Shown: positions 23,958-35,965, numbered from the stretch's first letter. The stretch is DNA of 64,000 nt from Ophiocordyceps camponoti-saundersi (nom. inval.) (GCA_003339415.1 PDHQ01000056.1:10345-74344), one strand, 5' to 3'. Notes: generated by a model not told the origin, from the sequence alone. Translations and numbers: made by a program.

Positions 23958-25359
23958 ATGGCCTCCGGCATCGTCGTCTTCTCCGGCGGCAGCGCGGCCA
24001 ACAGCCTCGTCGACGTCTTCGAACAAGTGCGCGAGGCCAGCGGCAGCTCGCTCAGCTACGTCATCCCCATCTCCGACAACGGCGGCAGCTCGAGCGAGAT
24101 CATACGCGTCTTCGGAGGCCCTGGTGCGTGCGGGCCGATGACGTCGCCGCGATGCGACCAAGTCCACGGCGGCGGCTGACGACGCCCCTTTGAAAGGCAT
24201 CGGCGACGTCCGCTCGCGCCTCGTCCGGCTCATACCTGACTCTGGCGACGCCGAGACGCTGGCCATCAAGCACCTCTTCAACCACCGACTCCCTGCTGCT
24301 GCCGACGACGCCCGCGCTGAATGGTTCGACGTGCTCGAGGCTCGACATGCTCTGTGGGCTGCCATCTCGTCGCCTAAGCGCGAGCTCATCCGCTCCTACC
24401 TCAACAACTTCCACCTTGAGGCTGTTCGTCGCATGCGGCCTGGCAGTCGCTTCAGCTTCTCCAGAGCCAGTCTCGGAAACCTTTTCTTGACGGGCGCGCG
24501 CCTGTTTACCGGCAGCTTCGAGGCTGCAATATACCTTCTCGCTTCCATCTGCGCCCTACCGGACCGCGTCGCCGTCCTACCGGCGCTCGAGACCAACTTC
24601 GCCCACCACATCGCCGCCGGCCTGCGTGACGGTTCAGTCATTACCGGTCAGAACGACATCTCTCACCCTTCTCCTGTCCAGGTCCGCCACGACGACCACG
24701 AACGCGTCGAAGATGCCAACCTTCCAGGCTCGCTGCCCGCCCTCCGCCGTCCAGCCATCGACTTTTGCAAAGACGGTGACGATGGCCTACCCGCGCGAAT
24801 CGATCGCGTCTGGTACATCAACCCATATGGCCACGAAATTCATATTCCCGCCAACCCGCGGGTGCTCGACGCCCTCGGCACCGCCGACACCGTCATCTAC
24901 AGCATCGGCTCGCTCTTCACGTCGCTCATCCCGAACCTCATTCTTCGAGGCGTTGGCGACGCCATCGCGAACCCCCGCATCCGCAATAGAGTCCTCATAC
25001 TCAACGGGACAAACGATCGCGAGACGGGACCTTTGAGCGAACCCTTCACAGCTCTAGACTTTGTCGCAGCCATTGCTGGCGCCTGCGCCGACTCGAGGGG
25101 CCTCTCGCGTCCTAGCGACTCCCAATACTTGCACTACGTCACCCACGTACTCTACATCCAATGTCCCGGGGCGCCCGAGGTCGACAGGCAGCGGCTCGCG
25201 CAACTCGGAATAGATTCTACCCGTCTATATGGACCCAGAGATGAGCAGGGTCGGGGAGGCCGATACGACGGCAAAGGCCTTGGACAGGCGCTAGAGTCCA
25301 TTGTCGGCCGCAAGAACATTAACGTAGACAGAAGCAGACGCAACACGTTGGTGGGATAA
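23958..25359 (+). CDS. CofD/YvcK (UPF0052)-family protein
   Basis: Exons 23958-24123 and 24197-25359 (442 aa). The 73 bp intron restores RVFGGPGIGDVRSRLVRLIP. The N-terminal IVVFSGGSAANSLVD nucleotide-binding loop, ISDNGGSSSEI and GPGIGDVRSRL are hallmarks of the CofD-like fold. In archaea and bacteria CofD is a 2-phospho-L-lactate transferase of coenzyme F420 synthesis, and YvcK binds UDP-sugars and governs cell shape. Later motifs, IDRVWYINPYGHEI, NPRVLDALGTADTVIYSIGSLFTSLIPNLIL and ILNGTNDRETG, fit the YvcK/UPF0052 arm. No signal peptide or membrane span. Fungi are not known to make F420, so the fungal role is unknown. It is convergent with the small membrane protein downstream. Confidence 0.85.
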
Positions 25360-25543
25360 ACGGCTCTCGAGTAAGTCATGATTCCAGTCACGAAATGGGT
25401 ATTAGAAGGACGAATATAGAAAAAGACAGCAGCGATTTTGGATGATGAAAATATATAAGTGCTGAAGATAGAGACGCGCCAACCGGTCATTCAGATGGAC
25501 GGATTAGACTTGACGAAAGAATGGCAGCAAAACCAATCTCGTC

Positions 25544-25810
25544 TCAGCCGGCGAATATTAGGTAGAGCATGACGACGGGCCAGGCTGTCGATAACATGAT
25601 GGCTCCCAAGACGCCACCCAGTCCTACCCTCCTCTTGTCTTGCGGGCCCATCCAGCGGTCGATGAGCTTGCAGGTGCTGAAGATCATGGCGCAGGCGTAG
25701 AAGACGGCGGCCCAGATGATGGCCAGGATGATGTCTGCGAAGCCATCGGGGACGCTGAGGACGTCCTTTGAGGTGTCGGGGACGAAGTTTGACGAGAGGT
25801 TGTTGCCCAT
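25544..25810 (-). CDS. Small two-span membrane protein, hypothetical
   Basis: A single exon of 88 aa starting MGNNLSSNFVPD, ending LYLIFAG. Two hydrophobic segments (IILAIIWAAVFYACAMIF and LGAIMLSTAWPVVMLYLIF) flank a short basic loop (RWMGPQDKRRVG). The N-terminal MGNNLSS could accept N-myristoylation. Codon usage is ordinary and the frame ends cleanly, so I judge it real. I do not recognise the family. It lies tail-to-tail with the CofD-like gene, 184 bp apart. Confidence 0.7.
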   Translation of the reverse strand: MGNNLSSNFVPDTSKDVLSVPDGFADIILAIIWAAVFYACAMIFSTCKLIDRWMGPQDKRRVGLGGVLGAIMLSTAWPVVMLYLIFAG

Positions 25811-26907
25811 GATGGCGAATGGGGGTTGTTAAGATATTAAAAGGTAGGAAGTTGTTGTCTGTTCAGAGCGAATGTGGCGTCGTCCTGCGAGGGGCCGAGA
25901 GGAGAGAGAGAGAGAGAGAGGGTCAACGGAGACTGCAAGAGATATTGTCCAGCAACATCCCCCTCCCCCCTTTGTTTGGTTCGTCTTTCCTTCTCTGCGT
26001 TTGTCTTTATCGTCGTCGTTTGTCCGTCTTCTTCTTTCTGTTCGCTCACCCTCACGATGAGGTCGATTAGGAGGGGAGGAGGGTGAGGGGGGGGGAAAGA
26101 GCAAAAGAGAAAGAAGAAGTGAACAGGGGGGGGAGAGCAAGGAACAAAATAGATGATAAAATAAAGATTACTTTGAAGAAAAGGAGAAGGAGGGAAGACA
26201 AAAAAGGGGTTGGGAGGGAGGAGAAGTTGAGAAAGGGGGATGAAAAAGAGACGGAGAAAAGGAGCAGAAGACGGGGTGAGGAAAAGGATGTAAGAGGAGG
26301 TTCGAATGTGAGGACGAGTTAGTTGGACCCTGAACCGTCACAGCACCACGTCCTTTCTCACACAGCAGCTGTCTCGGGCCCGAGGAGGGGGGAGGGCAGG
26401 GGAAGGGGAGGGCGCTTATTGGGCCGAATGTCTTGGCGCTGGTGGGCGGTTAACCGGTGACGAAACAAAGGTACGGCTTTTACGTCTATTGGTTGAGGTT
26501 TGTTGTGTCTGGTGTGTGTTGTTTTGTAGGCGCTACGACCTTTTTTGTTTTTCTTTCTCTCTTTCTCTCTTGGTTTCTTCTTTGACTTGATTTTTCCTTT
26601 GCTCAGTTTCTCTTCTGCTCTATGAATGCATTCTTCATACTCGGACAGGAAACCTGGTCAAGGGAAAGAGAGAAAAAAGAGTCCGGCTTCCTGCTGACGA
26701 CGGCCCGGGAAAGCTGATCATACAAAATGGTTACAGCCCGTTTCACCAGCCTCGTCTTAACCAGGCCCGGGCGCATACATGGTCATGTTCTTCTTTACTG
26801 CATACGGTAAAGATTGTGTGTTTGTATTTATTTTTTTTTCTTCTTTTTTCCCGCCTTTCTTTTTTTTCATGTATTTTTCTGCTCGAGCCTCTTAGTCTTT
26901 TCCCACC

Positions 26908-26944
<37 letters not shown>

Positions 26945-28271
26945 CCGTCCCCTCCCCCCCCCCCCCCCCCCAACCAAAAAAAAAAAAAAACAACAACGAA
27001 ACAACNNNNNNNNNNTTTTTTTTTTTTTTTTTTTTTTTTTTTTTCCCGCCTTTTTTTTTTTTCTTGTTTTTTTCTGTCCCCCCCTTTGTCTTTCCCCCCC
27101 CCCCCCCCCCCCCCCCCCCTTTTCGGATGCCGAGTCAATGCGTGAGGAACAACGGAGGGAATAGGAGAGAGAGAGAGAGAGAAAAGGCGCCATGTTACCC
27201 AACTTTGATGATCTCGTCTGACGGAAAAAAAGAATCATCCAAGATATTTGTCGTGTTTTTCTTAGGAGATGTTGCTACATCGTTGCATCGAATCCCTTTA
27301 CTCTGATGCAGGAGAGAGAAAACAACCATCATGGCGTCCTTCTTCACACCGACAACCTACATGTGTACTCACATACTTTGCGTTGTGTGTACAATACCCG
27401 GCCCGAGTCCATCAGACAACTCCCGTTACGAGATTCCGTTTACACCCTTCAAAATCTTATCATGATCAGAATGACCAACTTCATTTCACTACAACTCAAT
27501 CCCTCTTCCCTCTCTTCACATCGCTGACGTAGCAGCCCGTTATCCCTCCTCTCGGCCGTTGCATCGCCAAACATTCGCTAGTCTCCTCTTCCACTTTCCC
27601 ACAAAACGAAATCCTACCGTGTTTTAATGAGTCCAGTCTAAACTAAAGAGTTTGGTCTTTTTTTGCCTGTGTGTGTGTCTGAAGAAAGAAAGGCTAGAGA
27701 GATAGAAAGGTGATGAAACCCTGGTCAGGCACTGCTTCGCCTCACCGAGTCTTCGTCCGCTGCTTGTCCTTTTCCCGATCTGTATTGGTCTCTTGTCTTT
27801 GCGCTGATGAGGTTGGCTGTTGATTAGTTGCTTTTTTTGGGCTTTTTGGTGAAGAAGACGATGGTTGGGTTGAAACTAGTTGTTTACGAGCTAACTACGG
27901 ATGCATACATAGTGAAGGCTTTATTGCATTGAGGCCTTGTTGACTATCGAGCCTGGTGTTTTCACCTACTGCACGGATACATGCACGTCACAGTCTTCAT
28001 TGTGTCTTGAATGTGGTCCTTAGATCGTACTATGTAAGTGTTCCGAATGGTCAGTCTGTAGGTAGTCAAGCATCTGTACGGGGGTGTCATCGATTTTGAG
28101 TGCTAGAGTTCCAAACGCAACATGTTCAGTGTGCAACTTGACTTTTCCAATGCCTTATGAAGAACTCCTGGGCAACAACAAAGTGAGAGCTTCCGCTGAT
28201 TCCAAGGTCCAGCATAAATGTATGTGCGCATCAAGGCTGAGACAGTTGGTTTAGGGTAGGCTCAACATCTC
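25811..28271. other. Low-complexity region with an assembly gap
   Basis: Purine-rich stretches (25890-26320), T/C runs, and homopolymer C tracts (26908-26970 and 27094-27119) flank a run of ten N. No gene is supported; poly-Pro or poly-Gly frames across the C/G runs are artefacts. A (GA)n tract lies at 25901-25920 and 27160-27180. Confidence 0.7.
27006..27015. other. Assembly gap (10 N)
   Basis: Ten N between an A/C-rich end and a 29-base T run. The bounding C, A and T homopolymers suggest a failed join. True length is unknown. Confidence 0.95.
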
Positions 28272-28710
28272 ATGATGCCACGGCTGTTTCGAAAATGTGG
28301 CAAATCAGACCGTTGCCTGAGCTTGAGCAGACGAACGGCCTGCTGTTTTACCGTCTTATACCAAGATGCTTCGGGAGTTATAGCGAGTGGGACTCTGATT
28401 TACGATGCTAGCCAACATTCCTTTGCAGTCTGCTTCCTTTCGGGCTGGTCAGGTCGACGCTTTTTCAAGGTGTACATAGATCAGGCCTACATCAGCGTCG
28501 ATATGGAGAGACATATGTATGCGTGAAATATGGCAGGAAGACTTGGAAAGATTGATAACTCATGATGCAAAAGTGGGTTTCAATATTGGTGTCCAGTTGA
28601 CGAGTTTTAACAGTGAACAGCTAAAATGGGCGATGGGATTAGTTTCCAAAAGAGTTGAAGAAGTCGGGTTAGCTATCTTCTCGAGGAGCCCGGACATTCT
28701 AGACGAGTAA
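28272..28710 (+). pseudogene. Unrecognised coding relic, two overlapping frames
   Basis: Frame 28272-28526 ends YISVDMERHMYA. A second frame, offset by one base, starts at 28519 and reads REIWQEDLERLITHDAKVGF... to the TAA at 28708-28710. Both have protein-like composition (FKVYIDQAYISVDMERHM then EIWQEDLERL), consistent with one older protein broken by a +1 shift near 28520. An intron of usable length is not available there. Frame continuation may exist to about 29035. The family is not recognised. Confidence 0.35.
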
Positions 28711-29698
28711 ATCGTCGCTCTCCCGCCGATATCAGAGCTTCCTGTAACATTTTAGCAGCCAAAGAAAAGGTAAGGGCGCCGCCAAGTCGAGCACCTCATG
28801 TTAAAAGTCCTTCTCTTTAGCTGTTGAAAGTGATCCAAAGACAAGAACAATTTGCCTTTTCAGGCGATGGAAAGGGGAGAAGAAATTCTCGGCATCAACT
28901 TACACTTACTTGGAGGACACCTGGTATGGATCGCAAGCTACAGACGTATGTACTCGTAAATAACCGTTTCGTCTTGCATGCCCGTAGCCCGTATATAATG
29001 CTACAAGATGAAGTGAAGGCATATTTGTTGTACTGCTAGACTTGCGTTTCCTTGTCGTCAAGAAAAAAAAATATTTCGAGAAGCAGGCACTGGCTTTGGA
29101 CAATGCCGGTTCCACTGATCAATCCCGCGTCGTCTGTGAGATGACTCGTGCTAGACGATTTCGTGAGCTCTTGGGAGGCGGTTTCGTCTGGGAATTCCAT
29201 CCATGTCCGCCTCTCGGCCGTTGACTTTCATCCTGAGCCTTGGATCAACATCTTTCTCTTGCTCCCACCCAGTCTATGCAGACGAAGGACGGGCAAAGTA
29301 CCAATGGGCGGCTTTTGGTGTATTGAATGGTTCCTGCTCGGAGCCAACAACCTCACACCAATACTTCCTATTGTATGGTCAGCCAGAGAGATCGAGGATT
29401 CCGTTCTACCGAGCTTGCTTGCGACAGACGAATGTTGTCAATCCTGTCCTTGTGATTGGAATTGCTCTCTCACCACTCCCTAGTTTTCCACCTAAATCAT
29501 CCATCTCCTGTTGACCGAATTATCGACTGCTGCGTGGACATGCTGAACCACTGCATCTGTCGGAGAGCACAGGTCCAATGTGAAAAACACAGAGAACCCG
29601 ATTGAACTGTCGAATTTGGACGAGGTCAGGTCTTGCAATCGCCTGAACCTCACTGTTGTGCCTCTGGAAGCGGGCTGCTCGTGAGGGAGAATTGGCAT
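28711..29698. other. Intergenic region
   Basis: About 1 kb without a supportable gene. Short plus frames at 28824-29039 and 29203-29514 have no known motif and could be further relic sequence. Confidence 0.5.
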
Positions 29699-30617
29699 CT
29701 ACCCAGAATGCGACCATGCCCACCACTCGTCTGCTACTTCAGGGAATCCCATATCTCTCAACTGTCGGGACACCCGCCGTCTCCAATCCGGCCGCGCATC
29801 TAAATCATCGACCGGAAGATCCATCCCGCAGGAAAGGCAGAACTTGGTTCGAATCCATTCCCTTGGAACAAAGCCGGCCGTCTCCCAATCGATTATTCCG
29901 ATCGAACCTTGGCTAGGGTTGACGATGATGTTTCCAGGACCCAAGTCGCAGTGATAGAAGAAAAAAGACGAGCAGTCCATACCCACCTCCTTGCAATTGC
30001 CGAGTAAATTCTGGGGATCGCAGTTCGTCTCACTTTCGAGCTTAGTGAGAAAAGCATCGGTTCAATGACGACCGTCGACGCCGCTGATGCTGTCACCCTT
30101 CCATGCCGCCAACTGCTCGCAGATGTTAGCCGTACGCCGGACATAATATTGTTTTGTCGGCTCGTCCATGTCAGGCCATGCTTCGGAGAGTGTTTGACCG
30201 GGCAGTCGACCCAGGACAATGTAATATCGGCCGTTAAACTCAGCGTGGTAATGCACGATAGGAATGTCAAATCCTAGAGGGCCTGTGGAGGTATTCCAAG
30301 GTAACGTGTTCACGTGTCGCGTTTGGCATCATAGCTTCTTTCACTTTAATAAAGGTCTCGCCGACGCGCCAGACGGCGGACACGCGCACGGCATCGTAGA
30401 CCTTCTGGATGACACTTGCTTCGGAAAGCGGCCGAGATTCGGACTGGGGGCTAGTGGTCTCAGAGAGGACATAGAACTGACCGCTGCCATCACTCCACGA
30501 TGGTCGACTTGATGACGGCAAGCACTGGCGAGATAGCAGCAGCTTGCCCGCTATCAACCAACAGTTGTCATTGATCTCTCGTACGGACGCATTGATTGGA
30601 TACGTCTCTGCTGGCAT
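29699..30617 (-). pseudogene. Broken APH-type phosphotransferase (kinase-fold) gene
   Basis: Reading the minus strand from ATG 30617 (MPAETYPINASV) gives the fungal APH-family N-lobe (INDNCWLIAGKLLLSR, SEASVIQKVYDAV, SAVWRVGETFIKVKE, ATREHVTLEYL). The frame then shifts by one base near 30275-30290. It continues in another frame as LGFDIPIVHYHAEF and GRYYIVLGRLPGQTLSEAWP. A TGA at 30064-30062 (after GVDGRH) interrupts that frame, which afterwards runs on unchanged to the catalytic loop YHCDLGPGNIIV, the GIIDWETAGFVPREW metal-binding motif and a stop at 29699. Full length would be ~306 aa. Because catalytic residues remain, the decay appears recent. Two sequencing errors are a weaker alternative. 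Confidence 0.75.
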
Positions 30618-31650
30618 GATGTGTTGAGTGAGCAGGACAGTATGTATGTACTTGGAGTCGACGAAGGTATGTCTGTATGTCTGTATGTACATACATATGT
30701 ATGTATAAAGACGAGCGTGGGTGTGACAACTCGACGGTGAGGTCTACATACATACATACATAGACGGCAAAGCATACGGATACTGTAGATAGGCTCGCGG
30801 GTTGTTGTGAGGCATCCACCTTTCACTTTCAGTCAGGCGTCTGACCTACTAGGGTTAGAGCCCGGTCAGGCGCCGCCCCAGCGCTTACATACGCACCCCA
30901 AGACTGCAGCGAAGAATGCTAGAGGCACATACACACATACCACAGCCATGGACCGCCGAGGCTGGTTCTGGAGGTCGATGTCATGTCAAGTGTGTTGATG
31001 GCTGAGTTGAGGCAGACCTTGGTGATGGAGGCACGACATGCATAGATGGATGACCCGTCAAATTCGTCGAGTCTGGACGCCTGCATTGTCTGGGCTCTCC
31101 TCTCGAGCAATGTGACGCGTCGCCTGCCTACCATCATCTACTGATCCAACTTCACGATGCACTAAAGATTTGCCTAGCTTCAGCCTGATTGTGGTGAATG
31201 ACTCTTCGACTAACGGAATCACACAAGACTCTGTGGTGCGAAACTGCGCCGGTTTCCGAGGCCCAACGGACATATGTACATACATAAGCGCCGCCGGAGA
31301 CTCATGGTTACCGTTCAAGTTGAAGCATAATTCATGCTCCTCAAAAAGACACCATGTCGCCGTAAAGAAATACATACATACGTCCACTTTGACGTGACAG
31401 GCAACCCTATTACCAGCAAGCATTCATGCATAAATACGCCTCTGGGCCATGACTGCGCCCCATGACGCTCTATAACGAGCTTCTTCGTTCCTGCAGATGC
31501 TCCAGAAGCGCGCTACTTCGTATCTATATATATCCCAATTTTTCTTCCCCCCCTTACTAAATCTTGTTCCATCTTCCTTCATTCTCCGGCACGCTTCGCT
31601 CGTGATCCCGTCCAACGCATCTTGTCTTGCTCTCCTTCCAACGACCGACC
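30618..31650. other. Intergenic region
   Basis: About 1 kb with TATG/TACA repeats (30640-30770) and the DUF4246 leader. No gene is seen. Confidence 0.6.
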
Positions 31651-33858
31651 ATGCAGTGGGTTCATGAGTCCGACCTGATTAGCCAGGCCGAGCAGGACCG
31701 GTTTCTCGAATGGCTCCGAGTCAAGGAGGGCTCCTGGCCGAGCTACAGCGAGGCCATGTCTCACATCAACTCCATCTCCTCCGCCGAGGTTCCCCTGGAC
31801 AATGTGAAGACGCTCCTGGATTTGGCGATCCGTAAAGTGGTCCCTCAGCCCGATCCGACTCCAGATTCTCCCCTCAAGCTGCCCGGCTACGGATTGCCGT
31901 TGGGCTATCTGCCGCCGAGTACGAGCCGCTTCCCCGTCTTGATGGGCATCAGAAAAAAGGACTGGGCCGCCAAAACGTTGCTTGTCCGAGAGGTTTGCAT
32001 GCTCAAGTTCATGGAAGACATCACGAACAAGCCTGAATGGTGGCGAAAAGTGCGAGATGAGCAAATCTCGGCAAAGTGGAAGGCCGAGGCCCAACGATTG
32101 GATTGGTCTCAGTATCGGAGGCATGGCGACTTTACACGCTCCATGGCTGTTGCCGTAGGTTTTTTCCCACAACGCCGTTGTCTTCTTCCTTTTTCGTTAA
32201 CCTGACGAGGGCTCAAGTGCATGCAAGAGCTTCGCAGAAAGGCCGCTCTGTATGAGGAGACGGGGTTGATACCGGTTCTCGACTATTCAGCCTGTGTCAT
32301 CAAGTCCGATAACCTTATGCCCCAGGATCTGACGGAACGCCTGAAAACAGAAGTCGGCTTGCTTGAAAACGTCCCCGAGGACCTCAAAGACTGGCACCCT
32401 GGAAGCGAAGGCAAAGTCCTCGATCTGGTCCATCCATCTCTTTGGCCTCTTTTGTACGGAAGGTCGCGAATCATGCGAAACCAACGGATCGGTCTCAAGG
32501 AATGCCTCGACTTCTGCGGACGTGGCTTTCTTGTGCCACGGCCTGACGAGGCCGACGACGCGAGTATCTGGGACTGGCGCAGCCAAGGCGTCATCCCTTC
32601 TATTTCTACCAAATTCCAATGGCTTCCCTGCGACGTCGACATTGACGAGAAGGGAGGCGCTACCATCTCGAGCTATATCAACAACCTGCACCCCGTCAAG
32701 CACGCAGAACTATACCCGGTTATCCAGAGCTTTGTCGAGAAGTCCTTACCGGCCTGGGATCTCATGTATCGTTGGGTCAAGCATTTCCCTGTTCAACGGC
32801 TGAGAGCGAAACGGGTAGGTCGCAGAGTACCGATCCCAGATGCCGTGCCTGAAGAAGAGCACGAGGAAGGCGGAGACGATCAAGGGGCATCTAAGGAGGA
32901 AGCGGATGAGCTGTGTCAGCTTGTGGACGACAGGGCAGAAGAGGAGAAGAATCAGTACTGCGACGCTGAGGATCAAGCCGATCAGGACGACGAGGACGAG
33001 GACGAAGACGAAGACGGCAATGACGACGAGTACGGCTCTGGCTCCAACCATGACAGTGAGTACGACGACGACGACGACTCCGACGATGAACTCAGCGAGG
33101 AAGAGTCTGTTCCGACAAAGCATGTTCGCCACTTTAACCTCACTTCGAAAAAGGTCAAGTCGTCCGGCTTCTTCAACCGCGCCGGCCGGATCCAGGTCAT
33201 CGTCAAGCTCGCCAACATCCATCTCACGCCCGAGAAGCCCTCATACGACGGCGGGTCTTGGCACAGCGAGGGCCAACTCAACGAGCACATCTGCGCCACC
33301 GCACTTTACTACTACGACAACGAAAACATCACCGAGTCTCGGCTCGCGTTTCGCGCGCCGGCGAACGAGGAGAACCTGAGCGAGAGCCTCTCGTACGAGC
33401 AGGACGACAGGCTGAACATTGAAAGGGCCTTTGCCATCCGCAGCCAGTACGACACGCTTCAGGACGTCGGGAGCGTCCTCACCCGGCCCGGACGAGCCAT
33501 CTTCTTCCCCAATCTGTTCCAGCACAGGGTACAACCCTTCTCGCTCGCCGATCCATCGAAGCCGGGACATCGGAAAATCCTGGCCCTGTTCCTCGTCGAC
33601 CCTGCCGTGCCGGTGATTTCGACGGCTAATATCCCGCCGCAGCAGCGACACTGGTGCGCTGCCGGCCAGGCTGAGGGGGGGAAAGGTACTGGATTGCCTG
33701 CTGAGGTGACCAAGCTGGTGCTCGATAACATGGACTCGCTCATCGGCGAGGAGGATGCTAAGAGGTTTAGGGAGGAGCTGATGAAGGAGCGAACGGTGCT
33801 GCAGGAGAATATGGAGACGAAGTTGAAAGAGGTGGAATGGAGCTTTTGCGAGCACTGA
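31651..33858 (+). CDS. DUF4246 protein, predicted 2OG-Fe(II) dioxygenase-like
   Basis: Exons 31651-32154 and 32218-33858 (714 aa). The 63 bp intron ends phase 0 (SMAVA then CMQELRRKAALYEETG). DUF4246 proteins are fungal and unstudied. The conserved core here includes GLIPVLDYSACVIKSDN, ISTKFQWLPCDVDI, YINNLHPVKHAELYPVI and GGSWHSEGQLNEHICATALY. The HxE pair (about H517, E519), a later His in LFQHRVQPF (about H604) and GHRKILALFLVDP suggest a jelly-roll iron-binding site. An acidic low-complexity insertion of ~85 residues (about 380-466) divides the domain. Substrate and location are unknown; no signal peptide is seen. Confidence 0.85.
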
Positions 33859-34229
33859 TGTGTATGTATGTATGTATGTATGTACAGTGAATGGGTTGGT
33901 AGAGGAGGTGTGGTGAGGGAGCCGATATTTCTTCAGTCGAGAACAAGGAGAAGGAGAAGAAGGAGGACAAGAGGGAGGGTAGTAAGAGAAGAAGAGGAAG
34001 GGAAAAAACCGTCTCTTCAAGACGTGCTCCTATGACGCAGTTTACTCAGCCATGTGTTCTGAAAGCACCACGGAGGCATAGGAGCATTCTCCAAGCATCT
34101 CACAACGGGAAGCTGTCTCTTGCAGTGCTTCCGAAGGTTGTGACGGAGTTTCACATATACATATATGTATGTATGTACATATGTATGTACGTGTGCCCTC
34201 CTGTCCCTTAACTCAACATTGGGAGCAAT

Positions 34230-34572
34230 ATGACTTTTTCACTCGTTATAAACAGCCTTGTTGTCACGCAAATCACTCTCGGTCTTGTCGTGTCTCTCAC
34301 CTTGCTCATCGGCGCAGAGGCCTTTGCCAGACGCTCCGTTCCCGGTGAGGTCCGTCAAAAGAGTATCGCCTATTCTCTGCTTAACAATAAACCCTGGTAG
34401 ATGAAGCGGGAATCACATCGGGATATGTACATCGCCGAGTTTCTCAGCTCTTATGGTGTTGCTCTATCCCGGCCTATGTACTTACATACTCTTATAATTG
34501 GCAGTCCGAAACACCCTTTATCTCCGGCTGGTCAGCAATATTTTACATACATATGTACATACATACATAATA
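34230..34572 (+). CDS. Possible small secreted or membrane protein (weak)
   Basis: ATG 34230 opens with a signal-like hydrophobic segment (LVVTQITLGLVVSLTLLIGAEAFA) and a dibasic ARRSVP. A 56 bp candidate intron (34345-34400; GTGAGG donor, CTTAAC branch point, GGTAG acceptor) joins SVPDEAGITSGYVHRR. The frame then runs to a TAA in a TACA repeat near 34570. Without splicing it ends at 34400 (56 aa). No conserved motif is seen and the 3' end inside a microsatellite is suspicious. Confidence 0.25.
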
Positions 34573-35912
34573 CATGAGCAATGCCTAGTATTTGTATCCG
34601 GCGGCAGTCTGGTCTTCAGCTTTGCCTGTGCGCCGACTTTCTTGGCTCTCTCTGACTTTGGGTGATGATAACTGGCAGGGCTTGCTTGAAAGCACCACCA
34701 CCATCAAGCTGGCAACTACGAGGACATTGCGAATGCAAAACTTGGTCATACATACATACATACAGTACATACAATGTATGTAGTACAAACGTATATAGAG
34801 CTGCATATGTAGGATTTATAGCATCTGTCCTCTATTATAGTGTTAAAGAATGAAGTATCGCTCTCCACTGCTCCTCCGAGAATGCTTCTTGGCGCGTGAG
34901 GAAAAAGTAATTTTACATGATTCGCAGGCCCCCTATGGATCCTCTCAATTCTAACCTCTCATAACTCCGCCGTTTGCAGACATCGACCGAGGTTACTGTT
35001 CCTTTATAGTACGATAACTCAGCAGTTTATAGCCTGCGAACGGAAGTGACTGACAAGAGATGGAGGGACTCTTCACATTGTGCAATACATACATACATAC
35101 AACATAGGTAGGCTGAAGTTTCCGGGTACAGTACACTGAAGGCGACGAGGACTTTTCACCCCCCCCTGCCACGCGCGAGTAAGCAAGGGCCCGATCTATT
35201 CTCCACCTATGTCAGGCGATGTCAACTATGTAAGAGGTATGTAGAGGAGGCTTCACACCTTAGCTATTGCCTACCGTGAGCAGTAGGCAGGTAGTTGAAT
35301 GATGGGACACAAAGTCCTCTACATACATACATACATACACACACCGCCTTCCTTAGAAATTCCTTTGATAGGACCTTTGTTGTCGTCCAAAGTTGTCGGA
35401 AGCATGGGCAGTAATGCAACACATTCTCGCGGCGGTGAGTTGCAGAGATTGGTGTTACCGCTATAGCCTATAGACTTGTGTTATAGTTTATAGGGGTTGT
35501 GCAACAGGGTCCCTTGATACAGTATCTAAGGACGGTTGAAGACTGTACGGATCTTCATCTGTTGTCGCCGAGTGTTGGTTGACGATAACCAGCCCTCGGA
35601 GAATATCATCAACTCACGATTCTCACATCCTCACACGAGAAACCCTGTGCACATACATACATATGAATGCAGACACATGTAATGTACATACATAAGTCGT
35701 AATACACTACATAAACTCGCGTCATGTCCCTCCCGTGATAAAGAAATCGTCGCCTCTTCTCGCCACAACGCGGTCAAGACTCATCAGCACAAATTGCCCA
35801 GCAAAATGGAGTCCCGTCATGTTCTGGGCCACGCCAATGCCCAGCTCCGGCATGCATCTCTCCGTGGGCCCAGCCATCCTTCCATAGGACAACCTTCTAA
35901 GCCTTCTCTCCA

Positions 35913-35914
<2 letters not shown>

Positions 35915-35964
<50 letters not shown>

Positions 35965-35965
35965 A
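35915..35965. repeat. (TC)n microsatellite
   Basis: About 25 TC units with one interruption, roughly 350 bp before the ATG of the giant secreted protein and therefore probably in its promoter or 5' leader. Confidence 0.9.

Noticed and set aside
26743..27238. Poly-Pro/poly-Gly frames crossing the N gap
   Set aside because: Produced by C/G homopolymers and translated N; not genuine coding sequence.
29840..29860. GGTTCGAATCC box resembling a tRNA T-arm
   Set aside because: No matching acceptor or anticodon arms upstream; lies inside the APH relic.
32746..33299. Minus frames with Val- or Ser-rich repeats
   Set aside because: Antisense of the acidic insertion in the DUF4246 gene.
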